A stretch of DNA of 64,000 bases from Alphaproteobacteria bacterium (GTDB lineage: Bacteria; Pseudomonadota; Alphaproteobacteria; Rhodospirillales; WMHbin7): assembly GCA_015232335.1 (NCBI GenBank), contig JADFZV010000011.1, positions 1 to 64,000 of the forward strand. Direction: 5' to 3'. The position numbers were made by a program, and so were the translations under genes. How positions within the stretch are numbered: the stretch's first letter is position 1; each line of letters opens with the position of its first letter. Positions 35,276 through 43,241 of the stretch are shown here, in pieces. The notes beneath the pieces are model-generated. The model was not told where the DNA came from. It saw only the letters and a list, made by a program, of their open reading frames with translations, and did not search any database.

Positions 35276-35346
35276 CGGAAGGAACCTGAAAGTGAAACCT
35301 GTCCTTCCTATGTACCGGCGCCACGTTCATTTCGTCCCAGGGGGGG

Positions 35347-36063
35347 CTATGCAACCGCCGAATCAGCCCGCTTTTCTCCCTCGTCGCCACTGCGCCTGGA
35401 CGACGAACTGGCCGAGGGATGAAGAGCCTTCCACAGCCGCGACACTTTCTTCTTAACGGTGCTCGGATCAGGAGAAGAACCGCCTTTGGCATCGAACCAG
35501 TCGAGCAAGTCGCGCACCATCGCCGCCTGGGTGGACGGAATGCCCTCGTCATGAACATGTCGGCAGGCCTCGATCCAAAACCCATCCCAGTCGTATTTCT
35601 GGGGCGCGCCGGGGCCGCTGCGGCGGGCAGATGCTTCCAAAGCGCCTGACGAAGACAAAGCATTGCTTGCCTCGAACCGTTCAACCTCCAGCCTGCGAAT
35701 AAGAAGATCGTCCACCGCGACGACAAATTCGGGATGGCCATCCTGGCGGCGGATTTCGATATAGTTGTCGGGTTCAATTGGCACCACGGACTCGATGGCT
35801 TGGAGGCCATGCTTGATGACAGCCCAAGCGTCATTGCGACTGAGATCGAAGATCCCGGTCAAATGTTTCCATCCGCTTGGAAGGCGCTGCCACTCGCCGG
35901 TATCGACCTCGAACCACTCGCCAACTTCAACTGGAACGCCCGAAAGACCGACGGAGATGGTCAGTTTCCCGTCAAGAACCAAGGCGCCGATATGCGGCAG
36001 CTTCACGTCCCAGCGTTCGCACAAATCAGCCAAGGTAAAATAGAAAAGGTTGGGAACGGCCAT
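35347..36063 (-). CDS. hypothetical phage protein with C-terminal helical domain
   Basis: 238 residues. I do not recognise a named family. The N-terminus (MAVPNLFYFTLADLCERWDV) looks like a small DNA-binding or excisionase-type helix region. The C-terminal third (WDGFWIEACRHVHDEGIPST and later STVKKKVSRLWKAL) resembles the tail found in several alphaproteobacterial hypothetical proteins that carry a replication-like HTH. It follows the XRE regulator by 5 bp in the same operon, so a regulatory role is plausible. Confidence 0.6.
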   Translation of the reverse strand: MAVPNLFYFTLADLCERWDVKLPHIGALVLDGKLTISVGLSGVPVEVGEWFEVDTGEWQRLPSGWKHLTGIFDLSRNDAWAVIKHGLQAIESVVPIEPDNYIEIRRQDGHPEFVVAVDDLLIRRLEVERFEASNALSSSGALEASARRSGPGAPQKYDWDGFWIEACRHVHDEGIPSTQAAMVRDLLDWFDAKGGSSPDPSTVKKKVSRLWKALHPSASSSSRRSGDEGEKRADSAVA

Positions 36064-36068
36064 GACTG

Positions 36069-36350
36069 TCAGACTCCGTCGACGGCGCGCAGACGGCGAT
36101 AGGCGCGCACCACCTTGGCGACATCGCGTTGCATGTCGGGTGGGAAACGCTCTGCGGCAACGAACAGGTCATCGAGACGGACCCCAAGTATGGCCGCCGC
36201 TTTCTCGATCAATTCGTCTCGCGGCGGCTTCTCGCGGCCCCGTTCGATGCGCGACCAATAGGCGGGAGAGACGCCAAGACGTCCGGCAAAGTCGTTAAGG
36301 CCGATACCAAGCTCGTTGCGCCTTGTGCGGATGTAGGTTCCGAAAGGCAT
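36069..36350 (-). CDS. XRE-family transcriptional regulator (ImmR-like)
   Basis: 93 residues with an HTH_3 domain: GTYIRTRRNELGIGLNDFAG then SPAYWSRIERGREKPPRDEL and LIEKAAAILGV. The start codon shares its last base with the stop of the ImmA-type protease gene upstream. XRE regulator plus ImmA-like protease is the classic anti-repressor arrangement, in which proteolysis of the repressor triggers induction. Probable target sites lie in the divergent promoter region to the right. Confidence 0.85.
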   Translation of the reverse strand: MPFGTYIRTRRNELGIGLNDFAGRLGVSPAYWSRIERGREKPPRDELIEKAAAILGVRLDDLFVAAERFPPDMQRDVAKVVRAYRRLRAVDGV

Positions 36351-37114
36351 TACACCCTCCCCGGCTGCGCATTGGCGACAAAACGGTATTTGTTGAGGCG
36401 GACCCAGATAAAAGCCGCCGACACGCCAAACATGCCGGCAAGATCGTCAAGCAGCGCATCCTGTTCAACCATATCCCACACCTGACCGTCGATCACGGGA
36501 TAGCCGGGTTTTCCGGCATGGCCGGACCGGTTGATCAACGTAATGCCGAATTCCCTGGCGCGCATCACCATGGCCCGGTGCAGGAGATCGGGCGGAGCCA
36601 GAAGACCGCCCATGAATTCATTGGCGCGGTATTCCGACCAGTATTCCTCATTCTTCGGCCCTGTCGTGTCGAAATGCCGCTCATCCGGGGTGACGTGGCG
36701 AGCCTTGCTCCGGCAAGCAATGACGGAGGCCGGACCATCGAAAATGGCGTGTCCCAACTCGTGGGCGGCGGTGCTGGCGGCAAGATCGGGCCGCTCGCCG
36801 ATCACGGCTGGATTGAGGCTGAGATAGATGTTCTCGGGGCTGTCTGAATCGTATTCGCAGGCCCCCGCCACCGGCAGCCCTTGTTCATCGTGAACCTCGC
36901 TCTGGCAATCCCACACCGGCACGAGGCGGATTCCATTGGCCACCAGCAATTCCACCCGGCGGATCATGGCATCTGCCGGGAGCGGCTTGGCCCACAGACC
37001 GCCGCAGAGCTGCCGGCGCGCCTCGCGGGCAATTGACCAGATGGCGCTGGCGGGCAACGGGCGCGCTTCGCCGGTGGACGGGATGTTGGGAAAGCTTGCG
37101 GTCACGACGGCCAT
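36350..37114 (-). CDS. ImmA/IrrE-type metallo-endopeptidase
   Basis: 254 residues from the ATG at 37114, chosen because aaggag lies 6 bases upstream; an earlier ATG at 37171 would add 19 residues. The zinc motif HELGH is in STAAHELGHAIFDGP (around residue 125) and a downstream EYRANEFMGGLLAP completes the active site. A C-terminal HTH-like segment (GMFGVSAAFIWVRLNK) is also typical. It is thought to cut the neighbouring XRE repressor in response to damage or another signal. Confidence 0.87.
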   Translation of the reverse strand: MAVVTASFPNIPSTGEARPLPASAIWSIAREARRQLCGGLWAKPLPADAMIRRVELLVANGIRLVPVWDCQSEVHDEQGLPVAGACEYDSDSPENIYLSLNPAVIGERPDLAASTAAHELGHAIFDGPASVIACRSKARHVTPDERHFDTTGPKNEEYWSEYRANEFMGGLLAPPDLLHRAMVMRAREFGITLINRSGHAGKPGYPVIDGQVWDMVEQDALLDDLAGMFGVSAAFIWVRLNKYRFVANAQPGRV

Positions 37115-37227
37115 CGCCGGCTCCTTGTCTGTCAGGTCCGTGACCTGATCCGTCAACGGTATTGTTCGCATATTGTTCTATTCGGCAAAGCTTGTCGAGT
37201 CCTTTTCATGGGGCGTAATTATCAGAG

Positions 37228-37260
37228 CCCTCATATCTGAGGGTGGCCAAAATATGGCCA
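37228..37260. promoter_or_regulatory. operator-like palindromes in divergent prophage promoter region
   Basis: ccctca-tatc-tgaggg (37228-37243) is a perfect inverted repeat, immediately followed by tggcca-aaata-tggcca (37244-37260). They lie between the leftward ImmA/XRE operon and the rightward sigma-like gene, where repressor sites would be expected. The binding protein is presumably the XRE regulator (inference). Confidence 0.55.
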
Positions 37261-37400
37261 AATCTCCAAATTCTATGCGGCTTTGACCAGGGGCGGAAAC
37301 GGCCTTTATTCCCCATTCCGCCCCTTTCCGCCTCTTCTCCCCCTCAGTCGATGTGCTTCTGTGTTTCCTGTCACGAACACAGGACGGAACGGAATGCATC

Positions 37401-37976
37401 ATGACTATGGGACAGCAAATCACCTCTGCGGACATCACCGGGATCGGCCTGGCAGCCGCCGACCGCTGTGCCCGCCGGATTGGCCGCAGCCTGCGTCTGC
37501 CCCCCTCGGACATCCATGACATCCGCCAGGAGCTGCTGCTGGAACTGGTTCGCCGGGCTCCCCGCTTCGATGGCCAAGCTCCCTGGCCGGCCTTTGCCAG
37601 GATGGTGATCCGCCATGCGGGGCAAGACACAGCAGACCGCTGGGTCCGGCATCAACGCCGCCTTGGTGGATCCCTCGAAGATATCGAACAGTGCAGCGAA
37701 GGCGACGGGCTGTCTGCCTGGTGGGCTGGTGGCGTTTCCGGAGCCAGCGCCATTCATCTGCGTCTCGATCTCCAGCGTTTCCTGGAAAGCCTGCCCGCGG
37801 GACTTCGCCGTCTTTGTCATCTGCTGGCTGATGAAGACCGGGCAGACGCCCTGGCCGGGTCCGGTTTCTCGCGCAGCGAGTTCTTTCGCCAGCTCCTTGA
37901 GCTTCGCATGCGGCTTCGAGCCTTCGGCATCGCCCCTTTGGGACGATCCGGGCAGAGCGCCGGTACATGGCAATAA
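37401..37976 (+). CDS. sigma factor-like protein
   Basis: 191 residues from the ATG at 37401. The N-terminal half resembles sigma-70 region 2 (PPSDIHDIRQELLLELVRRA, then FARMVIRHAGQDTADRWVRH). The C-terminal half is region 4-like (FLESLPAGLRRLCHLLADED, SRSEFFRQLLELRMRLRAFG). As the first gene of the rightward early operon it may direct phage transcription. An upstream ATG at 37353 lacks a ribosome site. Function is inferred from the fold pattern only. Confidence 0.6.
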   Translation: MTMGQQITSADITGIGLAAADRCARRIGRSLRLPPSDIHDIRQELLLELVRRAPRFDGQAPWPAFARMVIRHAGQDTADRWVRHQRRLGGSLEDIEQCSEGDGLSAWWAGGVSGASAIHLRLDLQRFLESLPAGLRRLCHLLADEDRADALAGSGFSRSEFFRQLLELRMRLRAFGIAPLGRSGQSAGTWQ

Positions 37977-37988
37977 CCCGCAAAGAGG

Positions 37989-38318
37989 ATGATGAAGATG
38001 ACAGTAACCTTCCACCCCCCCGATGTCCCCGTCCGTTCCCTGCCGGTGGACGAGAACGGCCTCTGCGATTGGCTGGCCGACGCCGCCCCAGGCGACTTGC
38101 TGGTCTATTACTGCGGTCATCTCGGACACGATCGGATGCCCAGCACCAGAACCCTCCCGGAATTGCAACGCCGCCAGTTGGTCAATGTCGCGGCCCGCGT
38201 TCAACAGGCAGCCGAAGACGAGCGGGTGTTCCTACTCCAGCGGCGCAACGGCGAGGACGATTTCAGCTATCTGGCCATCAAGGCGACAGGCAAAGCAAAA
38301 CGAAGGAGCCGTCGATGA
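37989..38318 (+). CDS. hypothetical phage protein
   Basis: 109 residues, no family recognised. It has a compact mixed alpha/beta character (GDLLVYYCGHLGHDRM in the middle) and a basic C-terminus. It lies 12 bp after the sigma-like gene and overlaps the next gene as ATGA, so it is a real member of the early operon. Confidence 0.6.
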   Translation: MMKMTVTFHPPDVPVRSLPVDENGLCDWLADAAPGDLLVYYCGHLGHDRMPSTRTLPELQRRQLVNVAARVQQAAEDERVFLLQRRNGEDDFSYLAIKATGKAKRRSRR

Positions 38319-38794
38319 CAATCCCCAACCGTCCCAGTCTCGCCGACCTCTCCCGCATGTCTCTCGGCAAAATCGCCGCCCTTTCCAGCGAAACCCTGCT
38401 GCTGTTGCAAGAAGAAGCCGACGAGGCTCTGCGCCGTGCCAAGGCTGCCAAGGACGGGCTCGACGGTGCCTTGGACCGAAAATATGGCTCCATTGCCGCC
38501 GAACTGCGCAAGCGCGAGGACAGGGATACCGGCACGGTGCGCTTCGACGATGGCAATATCATCGTGGTTGCCGATCTGCCCAAGAAGGTGGAGTGGGATC
38601 AGGACCGGTTGGCGGCCACCGTCGAGCGCATCCGCGCCGCTGGCAACGATCCGGCGGAATATGTCGAGCTCGCCTTCAAGGTGCCGGAGCGCAAATACAC
38701 CGCTTGGCCCGGCCATATCCGCTCCGCCTTCGAAGCCGCCCGCACGGTCAGAACCGGCAAGCCCAGCTTTGTCCTGAAACCGCAATCTTCTTGA
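38315..38794 (+). CDS. hypothetical phage protein with coiled-coil N-terminus
   Basis: 159 residues. Residues ~20-70 are heptad-rich (ETLLLLQEEADEALRRAKAA). The rest (VVADLPKKVEWDQDRLAATV, YVELAFKVPERKYTAWP) recurs in phage early genes preceding an AAA ATPase and resembles host-nuclease-inhibitor or recombination-accessory proteins. The name is uncertain. The start overlaps the upstream stop. Confidence 0.6.
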   Translation: MTIPNRPSLADLSRMSLGKIAALSSETLLLLQEEADEALRRAKAAKDGLDGALDRKYGSIAAELRKREDRDTGTVRFDDGNIIVVADLPKKVEWDQDRLAATVERIRAAGNDPAEYVELAFKVPERKYTAWPGHIRSAFEAARTVRTGKPSFVLKPQSS

Positions 38795-38800
38795 GATAGC

Positions 38801-38877
38801 GACGGGGCAGTCCGTTCCGCAAGGGCGGACAGGCTTCCCTTCGGCGCCCGGTCAACGCCCCGTCGTTTCCCTTTTTG
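38801..38877 (+). terminator. structured intergenic hairpin with T-rich tail
   Basis: gacggggc (38801-38808) pairs with gccccgtc (38857-38864) and encloses a smaller stem gtccg/cggac (38810-38814/38826-38830). gtttcccttttt follows. It may be a partial terminator or processing site inside the early operon. Confidence 0.45.
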
Positions 38878-38891
38878 AAATGGAGACTCCC

Positions 38892-39728
38892 ATGGCCGTT
38901 CGCATCATTACCGCCGACGAGCGATTGTCATCCGCCAGCAACAAGACCTCGGTGGCCATTTTCGGCCCGCCCGGCTGTGGCAAGACGTCGCTGCTGAGAA
39001 CCCTGCCTGCCGATAAAACGGCCTGTCTCGATCTCGAAGCCGGCATGAAGTCGGTGCAGGATTGGAAAGGTGCCAGCATCCCTGTTCGCAGCTTCGCCGA
39101 TTTCCGAGATCTTGCCGTGCTGATTGGTGGACCTGACCCGGCGGTCGATCCCAACGCCTTCTACAGCGCCCAGCATCATCAGCATGTGCGCTCGATCTAT
39201 TCCGGAAGCGGCGTCGAGGAGTTTCTGTCCACCATGCCGGTGATTTTCGTCGATTCCATTACCGATCTTACCCGCCAGGCCATGGCCTTCGCCAAGCAGC
39301 AGCCGGAAGCCTATTCGGAACGCACCGGCAAACCGGATGTAAGGGGTGCTTACGGTCTGTTGGGCCGCGAGGTGATCCAAGCGCTCAAGCATCTGCAGCA
39401 CGCGCCGGGCAAGACCATGATCTTCGTGGGTGTGCTGGAGAAGGTCACCGATGAATTCAACGCCACCAACTGGCAGCCGCAAATGGAGGGGTCCAAGGCG
39501 GGGCGTGAATTGCCCGGCATCGTCGATCAGGTCATCTCCATGCATCTGTTTTCCAAGGATGGCGAGGGTAACTGGCTGCTCGATGAGAAAGCCGCCGAAC
39601 GGCGGCTCGTCTGCCGTTCCGGCAATCCGTTCGGCCTGCCCGCCAAGGATCGTTCCGGCCGCCTGGATGTAACCGAGGCCCCGGATCTCGGTGCCTTGCT
39701 TTCCAAAATCAATCTCATTCCCGCCTGA
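38892..39728 (+). CDS. phage AAA-type ATP-binding protein (RecA-like, AAA_24)
   Basis: 278 residues from the ATG at 38892, with ggag 5 bases upstream. Walker A is GPPGCGKTSLLRTL (around residue 25), Walker B is MPVIFVDSITDLTRQ (around residue 120), and GKTMIFVGVLEKV follows. This is the phage nucleotide-binding protein usually next to a single-strand-binding protein and a Cas4/RecB-like nuclease, a recombination and replication module. It is followed 17 bp later by the SSB-like gene. Confidence 0.85.
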   Translation: MAVRIITADERLSSASNKTSVAIFGPPGCGKTSLLRTLPADKTACLDLEAGMKSVQDWKGASIPVRSFADFRDLAVLIGGPDPAVDPNAFYSAQHHQHVRSIYSGSGVEEFLSTMPVIFVDSITDLTRQAMAFAKQQPEAYSERTGKPDVRGAYGLLGREVIQALKHLQHAPGKTMIFVGVLEKVTDEFNATNWQPQMEGSKAGRELPGIVDQVISMHLFSKDGEGNWLLDEKAAERRLVCRSGNPFGLPAKDRSGRLDVTEAPDLGALLSKINLIPA

Positions 39729-39745
39729 CCATAGGAGATTCTGTC

Positions 39746-40495
39746 ATGTCATTCGATCTCAACGACGCCCAACCGCAGATGATGCCCTCTGGCGATTTGA
39801 TCCCCGACGGCACCTTCGCCAAAATTCGTCTGTCCATCCGCCCCGGCGGTGTCAACGGTTCCGTGCCCATGGACGCCGGACTGCTGAAGGGTTCGACCGG
39901 AAGCGACGCCAAGATGCTCGATTGCGAATTCACGGTGGTCGAAGGGTCGTTCGTGCGCCGCAAGTTCTGGCAGAACTTCACCGTGGCCGGCGGCAAGCTC
40001 GACGACAAGGGGCAAAGCAAGGGCTGGAACATCTCGAAGGCCTCCTTCCGCGCCATGGTCGATAGCGCTCTCGGCCTCAGCCCCAAGGACATGAGCGAGG
40101 CAACCAAGGCCAAGCGGCTGATCCAGGGCTTGAAACAGTTGGACGGCATCACCTTTGCCGCCCGCATCATGGTGGAACCGGCCAGCGATCCCAAATACCG
40201 GGACCAGAACCGGCTGGCCAATGTGGTGCTGCCCGATGAGACACAGTATGCGGCGATCATGAAAGGCGAGACGGTCGAGCCCGATCCGGTCAATGCCAAG
40301 CCCCGCAAGACAGCAGCCAGCAGCGTGGCGCCGAACGCTCCTGCCTGGGCGACCGATAACACCCCGGCTCAGGCGCCCCGGGTCGTCACCTCTGTGCCAT
40401 GGGGGCAGCCACAGGGTGACGCCCCGTCCCAGTCAGCCATGCAACAGCCGACGCCTCCGCCAGCGGCTTCCGGCCCGGCTTGGCTCAATGGCTGA
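39746..40495 (+). CDS. phage DUF669/SSB-like protein
   Basis: 249 residues. The first ~185 residues form a beta-rich domain (MLDCEFTVVEGSFVRRKFWQ, then GWNISKASFRAMVDSALGL) like DUF669 or gp2.5-type single-strand-binding proteins. The C-terminal ~65 residues are Pro/Ala/Gln-rich (AWATDNTPAQAP, MQQPTPPPAASG), a flexible tail as in SSBs. Position after the AAA ATPase supports a role in replication or recombination. Confidence 0.65.
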   Translation: MSFDLNDAQPQMMPSGDLIPDGTFAKIRLSIRPGGVNGSVPMDAGLLKGSTGSDAKMLDCEFTVVEGSFVRRKFWQNFTVAGGKLDDKGQSKGWNISKASFRAMVDSALGLSPKDMSEATKAKRLIQGLKQLDGITFAARIMVEPASDPKYRDQNRLANVVLPDETQYAAIMKGETVEPDPVNAKPRKTAASSVAPNAPAWATDNTPAQAPRVVTSVPWGQPQGDAPSQSAMQQPTPPPAASGPAWLNG

Positions 40496-40767
40496 TGGAG
40501 ATGCCGCCAGCCCGGGAACGGGCGGCGGCCCCCGCCATGACAGATGACGAATGGCAGGTCCATACAACGCATGAAGCGGCGAAGGCGATCGGCAAATGGC
40601 TGGAAGGAAGGGGAAGGCTGCATCAACCCATCAGAGCCATGACCATGTCCGATCTCGAAGCGATGGCCGACAACGCCATCGCGCGCTGGATCGTCCTGCA
40701 ATCGGAGCGCCTGCAACGACAGGGATGGCCGCCAGAGGACCCGATCAGACGGCTCTTGCTGGGGTAG
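40495..40767 (+). CDS. hypothetical small phage protein
   Basis: 90 residues from the ATG at 40495, which shares one base with the upstream stop (TGATG). Helical and acidic, with DDEWQVHTTHEAAKAIGKWL and DLEAMADNAIARWIVLQSER. No family recognised; a part of the recombination operon. Confidence 0.55.
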   Translation: MEMPPARERAAAPAMTDDEWQVHTTHEAAKAIGKWLEGRGRLHQPIRAMTMSDLEAMADNAIARWIVLQSERLQRQGWPPEDPIRRLLLG

Positions 40768-41135
40768 CTCTTTGCGCCGTCTGCGGCCTTGAGGCCAGAG
40801 GCTTCGGCTATTGCCACAGGCTTCGCTGGGAGAGCTATCCGCATTACCGCTTCTGCTCGATGCGCTGCCTGAAAATCGGTTCGGCCATTGCAACAAGGAA
40901 TTTCGGAATGATCGACAAGACCGCAAGGGAAAGCCAGGCCATTAAGGAAGCAAGGCGGCCCTTCGCCGAGGCGCTGACCGAGATGGGCCTGATGGAGCCT
41001 TTCTACAACCGAACGTCGGAAGAGATCGACCGGCTGATCGAAGCCGCCGTCACCGGCTATGTCGAGAGCATGCAGCGTCAGGCTTCCGTTCCGGAACGCT
41101 CCGGTACGCCCTTCGACGACCCTCTGCCATTCTGA
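40725..41135 (+). CDS. small phage zinc-finger-like protein (DUF6511-like)
   Basis: 136 residues. A cysteine-rich motif near the N-terminus (CAVCGLEARGFGYC and FCSMRC, residues ~17-50) suggests a treble-clef or zinc-ribbon fold, followed by helices (MGLMEPFYNRTSEEIDRLIE). It overlaps the preceding gene by 43 bases because no suitable start lies further right. The family name is tentative. Confidence 0.6.
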   Translation: MAARGPDQTALAGVALCAVCGLEARGFGYCHRLRWESYPHYRFCSMRCLKIGSAIATRNFGMIDKTARESQAIKEARRPFAEALTEMGLMEPFYNRTSEEIDRLIEAAVTGYVESMQRQASVPERSGTPFDDPLPF

Positions 41136-41142
41136 GGCCGTG

Positions 41143-41940
41143 ATGCTCGACCTAAATCATGGCTCCGGCTGCCAGTATCAGCCTCCCGACCGCGATCCCG
41201 GCATTGCCATGGCGGTGAACGCCGCCATCGATGCCGCCCTGACGGCGCGCAACCGGGCGCAAGTTCCCCGTCAATATGTCAGCGCCTCGGGTCTGGGCCG
41301 CGAATGCCTGCGCCAGATTCAATACGACTATCTGGCCGTGCCCAAGGACGAGGGCCGTGACTTTGAACCCGCCACCTTGCGGATATTCGAGGCCGGGCAC
41401 CGGGGCGAAGACGTTGTGGCGGCATGGCTGCGGGCCGGGGGCTTCGATCTGCGCACGGAGCGCCGCGATGGTCGGCAGTTCGGCTTTTCCGCCCTGGGCG
41501 GAAGGTTCAAGGGCCATATCGACGGCTGTCTTGTCTCTGGACCGGTCACCATGACGTACCCAGCTCTTTGGGAAAACAAGGCCCTGGGGGCGGCGTCCTG
41601 GAAAGACGTGGTGAAGCGCGGCGTGGTTTTGTCCAAGCCGGTCTATGCCGCCCAACTTGCCCTCTATCAGGCCTATATGGATTTGCCGACCCCAGCACTG
41701 TTCACAGCCCTCAACCGCGACACTTGGGAAATCCATTGCGAACTGGTGCCGTTCGACGCGGCACTTGCCCAGACCATGAGCGACCGCGCCGTCCAGGTTG
41801 TGCGGGCCTGCGAAGCCCAGGAACTGCTGCCCCGTTCGTCGGCGGAACGGACATCCATCGTCTGCCGTGGCGGCAAGACAGCAGGCGGCTGGCATTCGCC
41901 CTGTTCATGGCAGGACCATTGCTGGGAAAGAAGCCGATGA
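41143..41940 (+). CDS. PD-(D/E)XK exonuclease (Cas4/RecB-like)
   Basis: 265 residues from the ATG at 41143. ASGLGRECLRQIQYDYLAVP near residue 45 resembles the N-terminal helix of RecB-like nucleases. The catalytic residues are visible in GGRFKGHIDG (Asp) and LWENKAL (ExK), around residues 125-150. It probably resects DNA together with the AAA ATPase and SSB-like proteins in phage recombination. It overlaps the helicase gene downstream as ATGA. Confidence 0.82.
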   Translation: MLDLNHGSGCQYQPPDRDPGIAMAVNAAIDAALTARNRAQVPRQYVSASGLGRECLRQIQYDYLAVPKDEGRDFEPATLRIFEAGHRGEDVVAAWLRAGGFDLRTERRDGRQFGFSALGGRFKGHIDGCLVSGPVTMTYPALWENKALGAASWKDVVKRGVVLSKPVYAAQLALYQAYMDLPTPALFTALNRDTWEIHCELVPFDAALAQTMSDRAVQVVRACEAQELLPRSSAERTSIVCRGGKTAGGWHSPCSWQDHCWERSR

Positions 41941-43241
41941 CCGACATCACGCCCTCGGGCAAACAAGCCCAGGCCATTGCAGCCATCAAGGAATGGTTCG
42001 AGACGGAAGCGGAACGCCAGCAGGTATTCCGCCTGTTCGGTTTCGCCGGCACCGGGAAATCGACGGTGCTGAAATTCGCGCTTGAGGAATTGGGCCTCAG
42101 CCCGCACACCGAAGACCGCCCCGGCGTGGTTACCGCCACCTTCACCGGCAAGGCGGCCCTGGTATTGCGGCGCAAGGGCACTCCGGCGCGGACCATTCAC
42201 AGCCTGATTTACAGCGTCATAGAAGCCACCCTGGAGGAAATCGAGGAAGCGCAGAAGCGGATCATTCAGGCCGAGAGCGATGCCAGATCCCTGACCGGGT
42301 TCGAGCGCACTGCCGCCGAGGCCGCCATCGAGGCCATGCGTCAAGCAGTGCGCGACATGAAAAAGCCCCGCTTCGCCCTCAATCCCGACAGCCAGGCAGC
42401 CACCGCCAAACTGATCGTGTTGGATGAGGTCTCCATGGTCGGCGAAGAGATGGCGCGCGATCTGATGAGTTTCAAACGGCCCATTCTGGTGCTGGGCGAT
42501 CCGGGCCAGTTGCCGCCGATCAAGGGGGAAGGCGCTTTCACCAAGGAAGCCCCCGACATCATGTTGACGGAAATCCATCGCCAGGCCGCCGAAAGCGCCA
42601 TTATCCGGCTTGCCACCATGGCCCGCGAAGGCCAGCCCATCGGCTTCGGCCAATATGACGATCATGCCTGGAAGATGCGCATGGCCGATGTCACCCCCGA
42701 TCAGGCCTTACGCGGCGGCCAGGTGATTTTCGGCAGGAATGCCACCCGTTTCCAGCTCAACAATGCCCTGCGGCGCGCCGCACGCTTTGGAGGATCAATA
42801 TTGCCGACCGGGCCGGGCGAGAAGATCATCTGCCTCAAGAACCAGAACGACCTCGGACTGATCAACGGCATGTTTCTGTCGCTGTCCGACATCGTCGATG
42901 AAGGCAGCCTGTACTTCTCGGCAGTGATCAGTGATGAGGACGGCAATCCGGTTGGCCCACTTGACAAGAACGGCCAGCCCGGTCGTCTGCTTCTCTACAA
43001 GGGACATTTCGAGGACCATGTCGCCCTCGATCCCCACCGCCACGACCGCGATTGGCGCGACAAGAAAAAACTGACCGAAGCCACCTTCGGCTGGGCCATC
43101 ACCTGTCACAAGGCTCAGGGCTCGCAATGGGAAAACGTCGTCGTCTGGGACGATGGCCTGGGCCGTACCGAGCAGGACCGCCGCCGCTGGCTCTACACAG
43201 CCATCACCCGGGCCGAAAGAGGGCTGGTGATTCTCGCATGA
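41937..43241 (+). CDS. RecD2/Dda-like DNA helicase
   Basis: 434 residues from the ATG at 41937. Walker A is GFAGTGKSTVLKFAL (around residue 37), Walker B LIVLDEVSMVGEEMA, motif III LGDPGQLPPI and the UvrD_C_2-type end FGWAITCHKAQGSQWENVVV then YTAITRAERGLVIL. This is a compact superfamily 1B 5'-3' helicase typical of phage replication modules. It is coupled to the primase gene by an ATGA overlap. The frame is open much further upstream, but that part is a shadow. Confidence 0.9.
   Translation: MTDITPSGKQAQAIAAIKEWFETEAERQQVFRLFGFAGTGKSTVLKFALEELGLSPHTEDRPGVVTATFTGKAALVLRRKGTPARTIHSLIYSVIEATLEEIEEAQKRIIQAESDARSLTGFERTAAEAAIEAMRQAVRDMKKPRFALNPDSQAATAKLIVLDEVSMVGEEMARDLMSFKRPILVLGDPGQLPPIKGEGAFTKEAPDIMLTEIHRQAAESAIIRLATMAREGQPIGFGQYDDHAWKMRMADVTPDQALRGGQVIFGRNATRFQLNNALRRAARFGGSILPTGPGEKIICLKNQNDLGLINGMFLSLSDIVDEGSLYFSAVISDEDGNPVGPLDKNGQPGRLLLYKGHFEDHVALDPHRHDRDWRDKKKLTEATFGWAITCHKAQGSQWENVVVWDDGLGRTEQDRRRWLYTAITRAERGLVILA

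Noticed and set aside
37178..37630. Minus-strand frame overlapping the sigma-like gene
   Set aside because: Low-complexity Arg/Ser-rich shadow; the plus frame has sigma-region-like motifs and fits the operon.
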